Of a stretch of 64,000 nucleotides of DNA, positions 36,354-43,454 are shown one piece after another; the stretch's first letter is position 1; the number at the start of each line of letters is the position of its first letter. Under the pieces are notes generated by a model, which made no database searches, had not been told where the DNA came from, and saw only the letters and a program-made list of their open reading frames with translations. Source of the DNA: an uncultured Duncaniella sp. (GTDB lineage Bacteria; Bacteroidota; Bacteroidia; Bacteroidales; Muribaculaceae); the NCBI GenBank assembly GCA_910589485.1, contig CAJUSW010000006.1, positions 146,527-210,526 of the forward strand. Direction: 5' to 3'. The position numbers were made by a program, and so were the translations under genes.

Positions 36354-37061
36354 CTATTGGATGGTTTTAAGATATTCTTCGTACACATCGAGCATAATCT
36401 CGGGATGTTTGCCAATTTCTTTCTTAGCCTTTTTGTTGGACTTGAAATAGGCTTCGAGGTATTCAACAAGACCGGGGTTCTTGTCCTTGAGGAATTTCTT
36501 GATTATCACGAGGTTGAAATTTCCGTTGTTTTTACAATAGAATGGGTACGATATGGTGTCGCCATCGATGTGAAGGCATAACATTGGCTGGAGTTCGGGA
36601 TATGAGTTCACGTTCCTGCCGTTTCCGATAAGGACGTGGGTCCATACCATCGGGATTACGATTTGGGCGTGTTCGGATTTTGGTCCCATGCCTGACATCC
36701 AGCGTGTGATGTTCTTGGTGTTGCCTATTTTGGGCTGAGGAACGGACATCATGCGGTAGGTTTTCAGTTCTCCCTCCCCGCGCAACGGGAAATATACCGA
36801 ATCGACATCTTCGCCGTTCAGATTGAGTTTACGGCCATCGTTGGTCAACATGACAAAGGTCTTGTTGAAACCTTTTTTTAATGCGCTGGTCCAGTACGTT
36901 GAGATTATTCCTTTTTCCACGGAGCCGTCGGGCATAGTTACCTCCACTACCATTTCGTTTTCTTTGTCGGCTTTGTCCTTTTTCTCCTTTTTCGCGCCGG
37001 CATCCGGTACGAATGCGAGGAGTAGCACCACCGACAGGATCATTCTGCACAGTGTAGTCAT
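36354..37061 (-). CDS. Small exported protein of unknown function (paralogue B)
   Basis: 235 residues with a signal peptide (LCRMILSVVLLLAFVPDAGA) followed by a Lys/Glu/Asp-rich linker. The core VTMPDGSVEKGIISTYW matches the paralogue at 35602 in the same position. The middle contains HAQIVIPMVWTHVLIGNGRN and a Lys-rich helical C-terminus (FKSNKKAKKEIGKH). No known family was recognised. It is 17 bp upstream of its paralogue and probably in one transcript. A TACCTTTG box lies at 37118-37111 on the minus strand upstream of the ATG. Confidence 0.65.
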   Translation of the reverse strand: MTTLCRMILSVVLLLAFVPDAGAKKEKKDKADKENEMVVEVTMPDGSVEKGIISTYWTSALKKGFNKTFVMLTNDGRKLNLNGEDVDSVYFPLRGEGELKTYRMMSVPQPKIGNTKNITRWMSGMGPKSEHAQIVIPMVWTHVLIGNGRNVNSYPELQPMLCLHIDGDTISYPFYCKNNGNFNLVIIKKFLKDKNPGLVEYLEAYFKSNKKAKKEIGKHPEIMLDVYEEYLKTIQ

Positions 37062-37171
37062 GTGTAAAATAAGCTATAAGTTATTTAAAATCCAATAATA
37101 TGTCTCTTCGCAAAGGTAAGCAGATTGGATGGACCGTGCACTAAACAAATGTTTAGAAATGCGCTAAAGTT

Positions 37172-37203
37172 TTTGTGGAATTATAAAAAACTTCGTATCT
37201 TTG
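37172..37203 (+). promoter_or_regulatory. Promoter of tRNA-Pro
   Basis: TTTG at 37172-37175 and TATCTTTG at 37196-37203 are spaced by 20 bp, the best-matching Bacteroidetes promoter in the window. It lies about 50 bp upstream of the tRNA and has no competing gene. Confidence 0.8.
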
Positions 37204-37252
37204 CACCACGGAAATGTATATCGGCTATGCCGTTATGATCATCAGTCCGTAT

Positions 37253-37326
37253 CGGGGCGTAGCGCAGTCCGGTAGCGCACCTGGTTTGGGACCAGGTGGT
37301 CGCAGGTTCGAATCCTGTCACCCCGA
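37253..37326 (+). tRNA. tRNA-Pro (anticodon UGG)
   Basis: The sequence folds into a cloverleaf. The acceptor stem CGGGGCG pairs with CACCCCG, with one C-A mismatch at pair 6-67. The D arm starts TAGCGCAG, the anticodon stem is CCTGG/CCAGG with loop TTTGGGA (anticodon TGG), and the T arm is GCAGG-TTCGAAT-CCTGT. The CCA tail is not encoded (the next bases are CCGA). A promoter precedes it and a terminator follows. Confidence 0.95.
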
Positions 37327-37339
37327 CCGATGTATAATC

Positions 37340-37376
37340 ACTCCGAAATGAGCAGAACTCGTTTCGGAGTTTTTTT
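37340..37376 (+). terminator. Terminator after tRNA-Pro
   Basis: ACTCCGAAA (37340-37348) pairs with TTTCGGAGT (37362-37370) and is followed by a run of T to 37376: a classical rho-independent terminator, 14 bp after the tRNA. Confidence 0.9.
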
Positions 37377-37411
37377 AGTATAAAGGGGGGACGGTGTAGA
37401 AAATAGACTTG

Positions 37412-37463
37412 GACCATGGAGCCAGAGAGTTTTGGGTTTAGACCAGAGGGCCAGAGATCTTTT
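37412..37463. repeat. GACCA-type direct repeats, copies A and B
   Basis: GACCATGGAGCCAGAGAG at 37412-37429 and GACCAGAGGGCCAGAGATCT at 37441-37460 are near-copies 29 bp apart, each followed by T's. A third copy lies at 38526, on the other side of the orphan gene at 37691-38455. They look like short intergenic repeats rather than coding sequence. Confidence 0.55.
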
Positions 37464-37474
37464 TTTATAGATAT

Positions 37475-37516
37475 AATGGCTCCTGCCCGTCACGGGTGGG
37501 AGTCATTCGTTTTTTT
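37475..37516 (+). terminator. Hairpin plus T run
   Basis: AATGGCTCCTGCCCG (37475-37489) pairs with CGGGTGGGAGTCATT (37493-37507) through G-C pairs and three G-U pairs, followed by TTTTTTT. It lies in the 314-bp gap between the tRNA and the orphan gene; what it terminates is not obvious. Confidence 0.6.
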
Positions 37517-37560
37517 AATATTGTAGCAGTATGTCAAGGGGCTCTTGCCGATCGGTGGGG

Positions 37561-37592
37561 GAGTTTATAGGTTTAGAAGTTTATAGGTTTAT
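37561..37592. repeat. Two copies of the 16-bp GTTTATAGGTTTA repeat
   Basis: GAGTTTATAGGTTTAG and AAGTTTATAGGTTTAT stand head to tail. The same 16-bp unit occurs six times at 40388-40483, about 2.8 kb away. Confidence 0.7.
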
Positions 37593-37690
37593 GGCCTATC
37601 CTTTTTGCTATGAATATGATTTTGTAGCTCTCCTAATTTCTGTAACCTTATTGCTAGTTCCGGTGGGAACGGCGGAGGTCGGCGCTCCGC

Positions 37691-38455
37691 TTAGGTGGGT
37701 ATGGGTGGTCGGGGGATTGGTGCATCGTCAGCGGGGTGGCCTTGCGGGCCCTCGCGGGTGGGCAGGCTCCAGCGGAGGATGGACGTTGGATCGGTAAGGA
37801 CGAGTATGGCGGTCTCGACCGGGGGCTCGGGTTTCGGGGGCCGTTGTGTGGTGTGGCCCTGCATGCCGAGGTAGAAGAAGGCGGGAATCTGTTCCCTGTC
37901 GACGTTTATGTGTATGACAAGGAAGCCTATGCCGCACAATAATGGGAACAGTGCGGAGCAGAGGCTGAGGAATTTCCCGGGGTCGGGTTGCATGGGGGAG
38001 TAGCCTTTGTATTCCTGGGTGTTGAGCAGGAGCATGAAGGCGGGGGAGGTGCCGCGGACGCTGTCGGGGCGGGAGTAGGAGGCGTAACGGATGCGTTTGT
38101 GCAGGGTTTTGACCTGACGGCGGGTGTAGCCGGTGTATTCGGGGTACATACCCGAGAATTCGCGTTGTTTCCCCTCGCGTGAGAGGTAGAGGAGTGCAGT
38201 TGCGCCTTCGGGGGATGTGGCGAGTCGGTAGTCGAGATATGAGCGGAGGAGTTCGGTTGAGTCGTAGCCTTTTGGGTCTACGATTACGATTGGGCGCGGG
38301 CGGGAGAGTCGGCGGGCGCGTTCGAGCCGGGATATGACGGATTTCTCGACGGGGGAGAGTTCCCGGCCGAGAAAGCGTGAGAATGGGTGGCACCAGATGT
38401 CTGGGCGACGGATTCGTTTTGTCAGGTGGGTTACCTTGTGGCTCGTTGGTTTCAT
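37691..38455 (-). CDS. Orphan single-pass membrane protein
   Basis: 254 residues, no family recognised. The N-terminal 150 residues are basic (HLTKRIRRPDIWCHPFSRFL, RLERARRLSRPRPIVIVDPK) and may be cytoplasmic. One hydrophobic segment (SLCSALFPLLCGIGFLVIHI, about residues 165-185) is followed by a Pro-rich tail. The reading frame has few alternatives of the same quality, but a 221-codon frame overlaps it on the same strand, so the coding claim is not certain. It is flanked by GACCA-type repeats at 37412/37441 and 38526. A TACCTTTG box at 38471-38464 lies only 8 bp upstream of the ATG, which would give a nearly leaderless message. Confidence 0.6.
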   Translation of the reverse strand: MKPTSHKVTHLTKRIRRPDIWCHPFSRFLGRELSPVEKSVISRLERARRLSRPRPIVIVDPKGYDSTELLRSYLDYRLATSPEGATALLYLSREGKQREFSGMYPEYTGYTRRQVKTLHKRIRYASYSRPDSVRGTSPAFMLLLNTQEYKGYSPMQPDPGKFLSLCSALFPLLCGIGFLVIHINVDREQIPAFFYLGMQGHTTQRPPKPEPPVETAILVLTDPTSILRWSLPTREGPQGHPADDAPIPRPPIPT

Positions 38456-38525
38456 ATCACCGGCAAAGGTAGGTTACCGGGGAGGGTGATATGGTGCGAT
38501 AATGTCGTGTTGGCACGAATTTTAA

Positions 38526-38548
38526 GACCAGAGGGCCAGGGATTTTTT
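38526..38548. repeat. GACCA-type direct repeat, copy C
   Basis: GACCAGAGGGCCAGGGATTT matches copy B at 37441 in its first 15 bases and is likewise followed by T's. Together with copies A and B it brackets the orphan gene at 37691-38455. Confidence 0.6.
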
Positions 38549-38645
38549 ATTTTTAAGTATATAGGGGAAAGTATAGAGTATAGGAATTAGATTATTAAGC
38601 CCGGTTTTTAGATGTATATTAATGGGATATAGGAGGTTAGTGAGG

Positions 38646-38960
38646 GTGGATGCGGGGAATTATAGGACGTCTTCGACGCCCGTTTTGGTGTGTATTTCAT
38701 TTTCCCCACACCTCGGGATCGCGCAAATCTTGCCCTAACGGGCGATTTGCACGTTCCCTCGTGGTGGGGCTATAATTACATCGTCTCTTCGAGGCTTAGT
38801 GGGAGGGAGGCCTGCGGGACAGCTACGATAGGCTCGTGATGGGGAAATTACATCGCCGCTTCGAGGCTTGGTGGGTGGTGTAGCCTGACGGGCATTTGCT
38901 TGTCAAGCTCGTGGTGGGCTACGAGTACATCGCCTCTTCGAGGCTTAATGGGTATGGGGT
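38646..38960. repeat. 75-bp tandem repeat array with a degenerate first unit
   Basis: Units beginning CTCGTGGTGGG start at 38758, 38833 and 38908, exactly 75 bp apart, and each contains TACATCGYCKCTTCGAGGCT about 18 bp in. An older, longer copy (about 38646-38757) has the same order of blocks with TTCGACGCC in place of TTCGAGGCT. This copy also holds a strong hairpin (GCAAATC-TT-GCCC-TAAC-GGGC-GATTTGC, 38723-38750). The array has no long open frame and fills most of the 526-bp gap 38456-38981. Confidence 0.75.
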
Positions 38961-38981
38961 GTTAGGTTAGGATATGTGTGT

Positions 38982-39284
38982 TCAGATATTTCGTTTCCTA
39001 AGTCGCTCCATATTCTTTTTGTCGTAAGACTCCCCTCGGGAGACAAGATATTCGAATTTTACGAGGTCGCCGTCAATTTGAATATGAAGAACGAAAAAAG
39101 CCCGTTTGCTCCCTATTCTTATGCGATATACGCTATTGAGGCTCTCGATCTTTCGGCAATTACTGATTTCCTCGAGCGAATTAGCATCAATAACGTTATT
39201 AATTGCTTCAACGACCGAATGGTGAATTTTTCCGGAAAGGTTATCAAGAGCTTTGGTAAACTCTTTGGAGAAATCAACTTTCAT
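38982..39284 (-). CDS. RelE/ParE-family toxin
   Basis: 100 residues. The fold is that of a RelE/ParE toxin: MKVDFSKEFTKALDNL at the start, two helices, then YRIRIGSKRAFFVLHIQIDG, where the basic residues (RIRIGSKR) take the place of the usual catalytic strand, and a C-terminal RLRKR. In this superfamily toxins either cleave mRNA on the ribosome or block gyrase; which applies cannot be told. Its ATG overlaps the antitoxin stop by 4 bp. Confidence 0.8.
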   Translation of the reverse strand: MKVDFSKEFTKALDNLSGKIHHSVVEAINNVIDANSLEEISNCRKIESLNSVYRIRIGSKRAFFVLHIQIDGDLVKFEYLVSRGESYDKKNMERLRKRNI

Positions 39285-39556
39285 CTGTATTTACCAATGC
39301 CATGACGGCGCATGAAGTCATCCTTTTCACTTTCATTTACCATAACTTGTCCTTCAGGACGGGTAGATATGAGATAATGGTATAGCTCGGCATCTTCCAT
39401 CCCGTTGGCTTCCTCAATCAAGAGTTGCTCGATGTATTTTTTGAGATTGATGCCCATGGCGGCAGCCTTCAAGGTCAATGCTCGGAATACATCCTCGGGT
39501 ATGTCGATCAACTTGCGGTGGGAAGGTTGTGCGGGATTTGCTGATATAGTGCTCAT
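39281..39556 (-). CDS. Ribbon-helix-helix-type antitoxin
   Basis: 91 residues from the ATG at 39556 (MSTISANPAQPSHRK); the longer open frame upstream reads through the promoter and is not coding. HRKLIDIPEDVFRALTLKAA followed by LKKYIEQLLIEEA fits a ribbon-helix-helix DNA-binding N-terminus, and the C-terminus (TRPEGQVMVNESEKDDFMRR) is acidic and presumably toxin-binding. Antitoxin first, toxin second with a 4-bp overlap is the normal order. A perfect palindrome inside the promoter is a likely self-repression site. Confidence 0.75.
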   Translation of the reverse strand: MSTISANPAQPSHRKLIDIPEDVFRALTLKAAAMGINLKKYIEQLLIEEANGMEDAELYHYLISTRPEGQVMVNESEKDDFMRRHGIGKYR

Positions 39557-39574
39557 GTCGTTTATGTTTTTATG

Positions 39575-39606
39575 CAAAGATATATTATATATATCGTATA
39601 TACAAA
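39575..39606 (-). promoter_or_regulatory. Toxin-antitoxin promoter with embedded operator palindrome
   Basis: On the minus strand TTTG (39606-39603), a 20-bp spacer and TATCTTTG (39582-39575) form a complete promoter. Overlapping the spacer and -7 box is GATATAT-TAT-ATATATC (39579-39595), a perfect 7-bp inverted repeat, the expected position for an operator bound by the antitoxin. Confidence 0.75.
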
Positions 39607-39704
39607 TTTCAGCGGGTGATAGTTTCTTAAAAGGAGTTCTTTGATTCTTTTGGGGGCGAACTATGGGGTAGGGGTGGGTGTTTTTGAGATAAACGATTGT
39701 AATT

Positions 39705-40397
39705 ATGAAACATCTGATATTGCTCCGCCACGGGCAGAGCGAATGGAACCTGTCTAACCGTTTTACAGGCTGGACTGACGTGGAGTTGTCGGACAAGGGC
39801 CGTGAGGAGGCCCGCAGAGCCGGTGAACTTATCTTGGAGGCGGGGATTGAACCCCGATATTGCTTCACGTCATATCTGAAACGTGCTATCCACACTCTCA
39901 ACATCGCTCTCTCGGCTATGGACAGGGAGTGGCTTCCGGTGGTGAAGGACTGGCACCTCAACGAGCGCCATTACGGTGCGTTGCAGGGGTTGAACAAGGC
40001 TGAGACGGCTGAGAAATACGGTGACGAGCAGGTGCACATATGGCGCAGGAGTTATGATGTGGCTCCCCCGTCGCTCACGGCCGATGATGAACGTTTCCCG
40101 GGAAAGGAGGCGAAATATGCCATGCTGTCGGCCGATGAACTGCCGTTGACCGAATCGCTTAAGACCACGATCGAGCGTGTGCGTCCGTGCTGGGAGGAGC
40201 TGATAGTGCCGGCCCTACAATTGTATGACAATGTGCTCGTTGCTGCTCATGGAAATTCGCTCCGTGCTTTGGTGATGATGCTTCTGAAGATGACGCCCGA
40301 GGAGATAGTGGGGGAGGAGATCCCTACCGGCTCGCCACGCCTGATCACGCTTAACGACCGCCTTGAGGTGGAGGGGGATAGCTATTTGGGTTTATAA
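39705..40397 (+). CDS. gpmA: 2,3-bisphosphoglycerate-dependent phosphoglycerate mutase
   Basis: 230 residues, close to the usual 228-250. The phosphohistidine motif LRHGQSEWN is at the N-terminus (His9), then NRFTGWTDVELSDKG, ERHYGALQGLNKAE with the second active-site His region, YDVAPPSL and VAAHGNSLRAL near residue 180 with the second catalytic His. It interconverts 3- and 2-phosphoglycerate in glycolysis. The last two codons and the TAA stop lie inside the 16-bp repeat array that follows, so the array sets the C-terminus (LGL). Confidence 0.95.
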   Translation: MKHLILLRHGQSEWNLSNRFTGWTDVELSDKGREEARRAGELILEAGIEPRYCFTSYLKRAIHTLNIALSAMDREWLPVVKDWHLNERHYGALQGLNKAETAEKYGDEQVHIWRRSYDVAPPSLTADDERFPGKEAKYAMLSADELPLTESLKTTIERVRPCWEELIVPALQLYDNVLVAAHGNSLRALVMMLLKMTPEEIVGEEIPTGSPRLITLNDRLEVEGDSYLGL

Positions 40398-40483
40398 GTT
40401 TATGGGTTTATAAGTTTAAGAGTTTATAGGTTTATTAGTTTATAGGTTTATTAGTTTATAGGTTTATTAGTTTATGAGTTTTC
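40388..40483. repeat. Six 16-bp tandem repeats overlapping the gpmA stop
   Basis: Six consecutive 16-bp units (consensus TAGTTTATAGGTTTAT, built of two 8-bp halves) run from 40388 to 40483. The first contains the gpmA stop codon. Two units of the same repeat stand at 37561-37592. The right end of the array meets the promoter of the S24 regulator gene. Confidence 0.85.
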
Positions 40484-40514
40484 TTGGCGTAATGACAATA
40501 ATGTTGTATATTTG
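40484..40514 (+). promoter_or_regulatory. Promoter of the S24 regulator gene
   Basis: TTG at 40484-40486, a 20-bp spacer and TATATTTG at 40507-40514. The start would fall near 40521, about 12 bp before the ATG at 40533. The 16-bp repeat array ends immediately upstream. Confidence 0.7.
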
Positions 40515-40532
40515 CCAATAATACGTATCTAT

Positions 40533-41237
40533 ATGACTGATAATACCGACGACCGCAGGGGCGAATCCTGTGAAATAATAGGGCGTCTGAGGCATATAAT
40601 GGCTCTTAAGCATCTCACCCAGCGTGGCCTGGCCGGCCTGTTGAGGCTTGATCCGTCCAATCTATCCAAGGTGATGACCGGCAAGCTCCCGTTTACCGAG
40701 GGACTTGTCAACAGGATCGTGGCCGATCTCGGGGTCTCCAAACCGTGGCTAAGGGACGGTGTGGGATTGCCGTTTGAGAAGGAGCCGGTGGTGCGTGACA
40801 TGGTGATGCCCGGCGAGATTATTCCCGTGAGTATGCCCCAGGGGATTCCTGTCTACGACATAGATGTCACGGCCGGGTGCCGCAGTCTCGAACAGATATT
40901 CAGCGAGGTGAGGCCGGTGGGCATGATCAATCTGCCCGAGCTCCCGGCGGGATCGCATGTGCTGAAGGTGAAGGGGGACAGCATGAGCCCCCGCATCAAG
41001 AACGGCGGTTATGTGGCCATACGGCAGATACATGACCCGCGCAACATATTCTGGGGACAGATATATGTGGTACAGCTCGATGAGTTCAGGCTCATAAAGT
41101 ATGTGAGGCGCCACAGCGATCCGTCGATGGTGATACTGCACAGCGACAACTGTGCCTATGACGACATGGATGTGAGCCGCGACGACATACGCGCCCTCTA
41201 TATAGTGGAAGCGATACTGAATTACGAGGTGTATTGA
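40533..41237 (+). CDS. LexA/CI-like regulator: XRE HTH plus S24 peptidase
   Basis: 234 residues from the ATG at 40533. An N-terminal XRE helix-turn-helix (LTQRGLAGLLRLDPSNLSKV, residues 28-47) is joined to an S24 peptidase domain. The Ala-Gly cleavage pair is A114-G115 (DVTAGCRS), the nucleophile Ser150 (KGDSMSPR) and the general base Lys189 (RLIKYVRR). This is the arrangement of LexA and phage CI repressors that self-cleave on RecA activation. No prophage genes are near, so it is probably a chromosomal stress regulator; its targets are not visible. Confidence 0.88.
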   Translation: MTDNTDDRRGESCEIIGRLRHIMALKHLTQRGLAGLLRLDPSNLSKVMTGKLPFTEGLVNRIVADLGVSKPWLRDGVGLPFEKEPVVRDMVMPGEIIPVSMPQGIPVYDIDVTAGCRSLEQIFSEVRPVGMINLPELPAGSHVLKVKGDSMSPRIKNGGYVAIRQIHDPRNIFWGQIYVVQLDEFRLIKYVRRHSDPSMVILHSDNCAYDDMDVSRDDIRALYIVEAILNYEVY

Positions 41238-41269
41238 CCGGGGTTTGCCATAAATGAGGGGGCGAAATG

Positions 41270-41301
41270 TTTGGGCGGGTGTGAGATAATGAGTAATTTT
41301 G
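41270..41301 (+). promoter_or_regulatory. Promoter of sufC-sufD-sufS
   Basis: TTTG at 41270-41273, a 20-bp spacer and TAATTTTG at 41294-41301, followed 19 bp later by the sufC ATG. It shows that the operon starts at sufC in this genome, with no sufB transcribed from upstream. Confidence 0.8.
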
Positions 41302-41320
41302 TGGAAAATATGAAATAACT

Positions 41321-42082
41321 ATGAGCGATATATTACTTGAAGTGCATGACCTCCACGCATCGGTGGACGGCAAAGAGATACTCAAAGGGGTGAATCTTAC
41401 CATCCGTGAGGGGGAGGTGCATGCCATAATGGGGCCCAACGGCTCGGGCAAGAGCACGATGTCGGGGGTACTCGCCGGAAATCCGGCCTACACGGTGACA
41501 GCCGGATCGGCCAAGCTCCACGGGGTGGAACTGCTTGATCTGCCCCCCGAGACACGCAGCCACGAGGGATTGTTCCTCTCGTTCCAGTATCCGGTGGAGA
41601 TCCCCGGAGTGTCGATGGTCAACTTCATGCGCGCCGCTGTCAATGCCAAGCGCAAATATCTGCACGAGGAGCCGTTGAGCGCGAGCGAATTTCTCAAGCT
41701 CATGCGCCAGAAGCGCGAGATAGTGGAGCTTGACAACAAGCTTGCCTCCCGCTCGGTCAACGAGGGATTCTCGGGAGGTGAGAAGAAGCGCAACGAGATA
41801 TTCCAGATGGCTGTGCTCGAGCCGCGCCTGGCCATTCTCGACGAGACCGACTCGGGCCTCGATATCGATGCCCTGCGCGTGGTGGCCGGCGGAGTGAACA
41901 AACTCAAGACCTCCAAGAACGCTACCATAGTGATCACCCACTATCAGAGACTGCTCGATTACATCAAGCCTGATTTCGTGCATATCCTCTACAAGGGCCG
42001 AATAGTGAAGACCGGCGGTCCTGAGCTGGCTCTCGAATTGGAGGAGCGCGGATATGACTGGATCAAGGAGGAGAACGATTAA
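41321..42082 (+). CDS. sufC: Fe-S cluster assembly ATPase SufC
   Basis: 253 residues, typical SufC length. Walker A is GPNGSGKST near residue 39, the ABC signature reads NEGFSGGEKKRNEI, Walker B is LAILDETDSGLDIDALRVV, and the switch His lies in ATIVITHYQRLLDYI. It is the ABC-type ATPase of the SufBC2D scaffold that builds iron-sulfur clusters. It is the first gene of the operon; sufD follows 15 bp later. Confidence 0.97.
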   Translation: MSDILLEVHDLHASVDGKEILKGVNLTIREGEVHAIMGPNGSGKSTMSGVLAGNPAYTVTAGSAKLHGVELLDLPPETRSHEGLFLSFQYPVEIPGVSMVNFMRAAVNAKRKYLHEEPLSASEFLKLMRQKREIVELDNKLASRSVNEGFSGGEKKRNEIFQMAVLEPRLAILDETDSGLDIDALRVVAGGVNKLKTSKNATIVITHYQRLLDYIKPDFVHILYKGRIVKTGGPELALELEERGYDWIKEEND

Positions 42083-42097
42083 TCAGTGATTGAAGAA

Positions 42098-43435
42098 ATG
42101 GGTTCTATAAAGCAATATACCGACCTGTACGACAGCGCGCGCGATGCGATATTCGCATCCACCGGCGAGCCGATGAACGCTATGCGCGATGCGGCCCGCG
42201 AGGGGATGGATGGCGAGTTGTTGCCTACCAAGCGCACCGAGGGTTTTGAGAAAACGTCGATCGAGGATATGTTTGCCCCCGACTACGGCGTGAATGTCAA
42301 CCGTATAGGTATCCCCGTGGATATCGCGGCGACATTCCGCTGTGACGTCCCCAATCTCTCCACTCTGCAGGCCACAGTAATCAATGATAAGTTTGTCCCC
42401 TCGGCCAACCTTGCCGAGCGCTTGCCGGCCGGAGTGTCGTTCATGTCGCTCGCCAGGGCCTCGCGTGAGATGCCCGAGGTGGTTGATCGCTACTACGGGT
42501 CGCTCGCACCGCTCGCCGACAATTCGGTGTCGCTCAACACGATGCTCGTTCAGGATGGCGTGTTCATACGAGTGGAGCGCGGAGTGAGGCTCGAGAAGGC
42601 TCTGCAATTAGTGAATATATTTTCCTCCCCGACTCCGCTTGCCGCTTTCCGCAGGGTGCTTGTGGTGGTTGAGGATGATGCCGAGTTGAGGCTTTTGGTG
42701 TGTGACCACACCCAGGACCGCGAGCAGAAGTATCTCGGCTCACAGATAGTGGAGATCATAGCCGGACGCAACGCGCGTATCGAGATGTGTGAGATCGAGG
42801 AATCCTCGGCTCTGACATCGAGATACTCACGCATGTTTGTGCGCCAGGATGAGGGGAGCGAGGTGACTGTCAACAGCACCACCCTCACATGCGGCACAAC
42901 AAGAAACGATTTCTTCGTGGAGCTCAACGGCGAGCATTGCTCATGCAACCTGTCGGGCATGGCTATAGGTAGCGGTCAGATGCACATCGACAATGATACC
43001 GCCGTGTTGCACCATTCGGCACATTGCCACAGCAACCAGCTGTTCAAATATGTGCTCGACGAGCAGTCGAGCGGAGCATTCGAGGGGAGCATCACTGTGA
43101 CCCCCAATGCGCCTTACACCGAGGCTTACCAGAGCAACCGCAATATACTGGCCAGCGAGCATGCCCGCATGCACTGCAAACCTCAGCTGATCATCAATAA
43201 CGATGAGGTGAAGTGTAGTCACGGTGCCACGACCGGTCAGCTCGACGAGGATGCTATGTTCTACATGCGCTCACGCGGTATCCCCGAGGCCGAGGCCCGC
43301 AGGATGCTGATGCAGGCGTTCATGGTGGATGTGATCGACTCGGTGAAGATACCGGGATTGCGCGAGAGACTGCTACATCTCGTTGACCGCCGCTTCTCGG
43401 GCGAGCTTGGCAATTGCGAGACTTGCCGTAAGTAA
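42098..43435 (+). CDS. sufD: Fe-S cluster assembly protein SufD
   Basis: 445 residues from the ATG at 42098 (MGSIKQYTDLY); a GTG at 42086 would add four residues. A helical N-terminal part is followed by the right-handed beta-helix of SufB/SufD proteins (roughly residues 140-380) and the C-terminal conserved helices: NNDEVKCSHGATTGQLDEDA with the conserved His, YMRSRGIPEAEARRMLMQAF and the Cys-containing end. SufD pairs with SufB and SufC2. No SufB is encoded in this window. Confidence 0.94.
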   Translation: MGSIKQYTDLYDSARDAIFASTGEPMNAMRDAAREGMDGELLPTKRTEGFEKTSIEDMFAPDYGVNVNRIGIPVDIAATFRCDVPNLSTLQATVINDKFVPSANLAERLPAGVSFMSLARASREMPEVVDRYYGSLAPLADNSVSLNTMLVQDGVFIRVERGVRLEKALQLVNIFSSPTPLAAFRRVLVVVEDDAELRLLVCDHTQDREQKYLGSQIVEIIAGRNARIEMCEIEESSALTSRYSRMFVRQDEGSEVTVNSTTLTCGTTRNDFFVELNGEHCSCNLSGMAIGSGQMHIDNDTAVLHHSAHCHSNQLFKYVLDEQSSGAFEGSITVTPNAPYTEAYQSNRNILASEHARMHCKPQLIINNDEVKCSHGATTGQLDEDAMFYMRSRGIPEAEARRMLMQAFMVDVIDSVKIPGLRERLLHLVDRRFSGELGNCETCRK

Positions 43436-43454
43436 AATCGTTTAAAAGAGAATC

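Noticed and set aside
37253..38548. tRNA-Pro as an integration site for a genomic island carrying the orphan gene and toxin-antitoxin pair.
   Set aside because: No integrase, no second copy of the tRNA 3' end and no mobility gene were seen in the window.
38646..38960. The 75-bp array as a CRISPR.
   Set aside because: Adjacent units are alike through most of their length rather than alternating short repeats and unique spacers, and no cas gene is near.
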